DNA of 7,663 nt. Source: CAMYJH01 sp041589735 (GTDB lineage Bacteria > Pseudomonadota > Gammaproteobacteria > HK1). The stretch lies in contig JBFHVA010000169.1 of the NCBI GenBank assembly GCA_041589735.1, positions 1 to 7,663 on the forward strand, given 5' to 3'. Made by a program: the position numbers and the translations under genes. Positions 6,942 through 7,663 of the stretch are shown one piece after another (position 1 is the stretch's first letter; each line of letters begins with the position of its first letter). The notes under the pieces were generated by a model. It was not told the origin of the DNA. It worked only from the letters and a program-made list of their open reading frames with translations, and did no database searches.

Positions 6942-7663
6942 ATGGTCGATCATCTTCAGAAACAGCTTGACGTCGTCCGGAAACTCTCGGAGGTGGGCGT
7001 CGCCCTGTCCGCCGAGCGCGACAGCACCAGGCTGATGGAGTTGATACTCCGCAGCGCCAAGGAGCTGACCAACGCTGACGGGGGTACGCTTTATACCCGC
7101 AACGACAACGAGCTGGTTTTCGAGATCATGCTCACCGATTCGCTCGGCACCTATCTCGGCGGAGCCAGCGGAGCGGAGGTCGGGCTTCCCAATATTCGCC
7201 TGTATGACGCCGAAGGCGCGCCCAACGAAAAAATGGTTGCCGCCCGTGCGGCGGTAACCGGGGAAACAGTCAACATTCCCGACGCCTACAATGCAACCGG
7301 ATACGACCTTTCCGGCACCCGCGCCTTTGACGAGAGAACCGGCTACCGATCCAAGTCCTTCCTTTCCGTTCCCATGCGCAACCATGAGGACGAAGTGATC
7401 GGCGTGCTTCAGCTGATCAACGCCAAGGACGATTCCGGGAAAGTCATCGAGTTCAGCCGCGAGCAGCAGGAGTTCGTCGAGTCGCTGGCTTCCCAGGCCG
7501 CCATCGCGATGTCGAACAGCCGGCTACTGGAAGATCAAAGAAACTTATTCGAAGCGTTCATCGAGCTGATCGCCGGCGCCATCGACGACAAGTCACCGTA
7601 TACGGGAAACCACTGCCGGCGGGTCCCTGAGCTTACCCTGATGCTGGCTGACGCTGCCGCCGC
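6942..7663 (+). CDS. GAF domain plus HD domain (probable HD-GYP) signalling protein, 3' partial
   Basis: 240 codons are visible and the frame is still open at the right edge. Residues ~25-195 form a GAF sensory domain (KELTNADGGTLYTRN near the start, FDERTGYRSKSFLSVPM in the middle, EVIGVLQLINAKD, then a helix ending EFVESLASQAAIAMSNSRLL). A linker leads into IAGAIDDKSPYTGNHCRRVP, the first helix of an HD domain, with His224 expected to bind metal. This IDxxSPYTGxHCxRVPELT form is typical of HD-GYP proteins, which hydrolyse cyclic-di-GMP to pGpG and GMP. The HD doublet and GYP motif would lie beyond the window, so the activity is inferred. No membrane segment or signal peptide is visible, so it is probably a soluble sensor. 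ATG 6942 is the first standard start after the in-frame stop at 6891-6893, and no clear Shine-Dalgarno is present. It follows htpG on the same strand after 158 bases, with no evidence of a shared transcript. Confidence 0.85.
   Translation, partial: MVDHLQKQLDVVRKLSEVGVALSAERDSTRLMELILRSAKELTNADGGTLYTRNDNELVFEIMLTDSLGTYLGGASGAEVGLPNIRLYDAEGAPNEKMVAARAAVTGETVNIPDAYNATGYDLSGTRAFDERTGYRSKSFLSVPMRNHEDEVIGVLQLINAKDDSGKVIEFSREQQEFVESLASQAAIAMSNSRLLEDQRNLFEAFIELIAGAIDDKSPYTGNHCRRVPELTLMLADAAA

Noticed and set aside
6885..7385. 166-codon minus-strand open frame opposite the GAF/HD gene
   Set aside because: The plus-strand frame encodes a recognisable GAF domain leading into an HD helix. The minus-strand product is Gly/Val-rich with no recognisable motif.
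1..7663. A new multi-gene defence, mobile or biosynthetic system
   Set aside because: Every sizeable region is explained by five known-family genes, of which mutS and htpG are core housekeeping genes. There are no repeats in array, integrase, toxin-antitoxin pair or unexplained gene cluster.

Overview
The window looks like an ordinary chromosomal stretch of a GC-rich Pseudomonadota (proteobacterium). MutS and HtpG both follow the E. coli family closely, and the candidate htpG promoter has the sigma-32 (RpoH) form used in beta- and gammaproteobacteria. I cannot place the organism more finely from sequence alone. There is no rRNA, tRNA, CRISPR array, insertion sequence or phage gene, and codon use looks even across the genes.

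Layout: (1) 1-1290, plus strand, is the C-terminal part of an AMP-forming acyl-CoA ligase resembling CaiC, cut by the left window edge. (2) 1291-1507 is a spacer with a perfect 13-bp hairpin that may be a REP-like repeat, a second hairpin, and the ribosome binding site of the next gene. (3) 1508-1966, plus strand, is a hotdog-fold acyl-CoA thioesterase. (4) 1972-4566, minus strand, is a complete mutS, converging on the thioesterase with only 5 bases between the stop codons. (5) 4567-4794 is the divergent mutS/htpG intergenic region, with a good sigma-32-type promoter pointing at htpG and a very GC-rich hairpin at the predicted 5' end of the htpG mRNA. (6) 4795-6783, plus strand, is htpG (Hsp90) with an extra lysine-rich tail. 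(7) 6784-6941 is a spacer with small hairpins and a 13-nt palindrome. (8) From 6942 past the right edge runs a GAF plus HD-domain protein, most likely an HD-GYP cyclic-di-GMP phosphodiesterase.

The genes do not form one pathway. The ligase and thioesterase plausibly act on related CoA thioesters (one makes them, the other hydrolyses them). MutS is mismatch repair, HtpG is a heat-shock chaperone, and the GAF/HD protein is a signalling enzyme. I found no convincing new multi-gene system. The points most worth a second look are the lysine-rich HtpG tail, the hairpin at the predicted htpG transcript start, the PDE-like GAF domain on the HD protein, and the hairpin in the ligase-thioesterase spacer.
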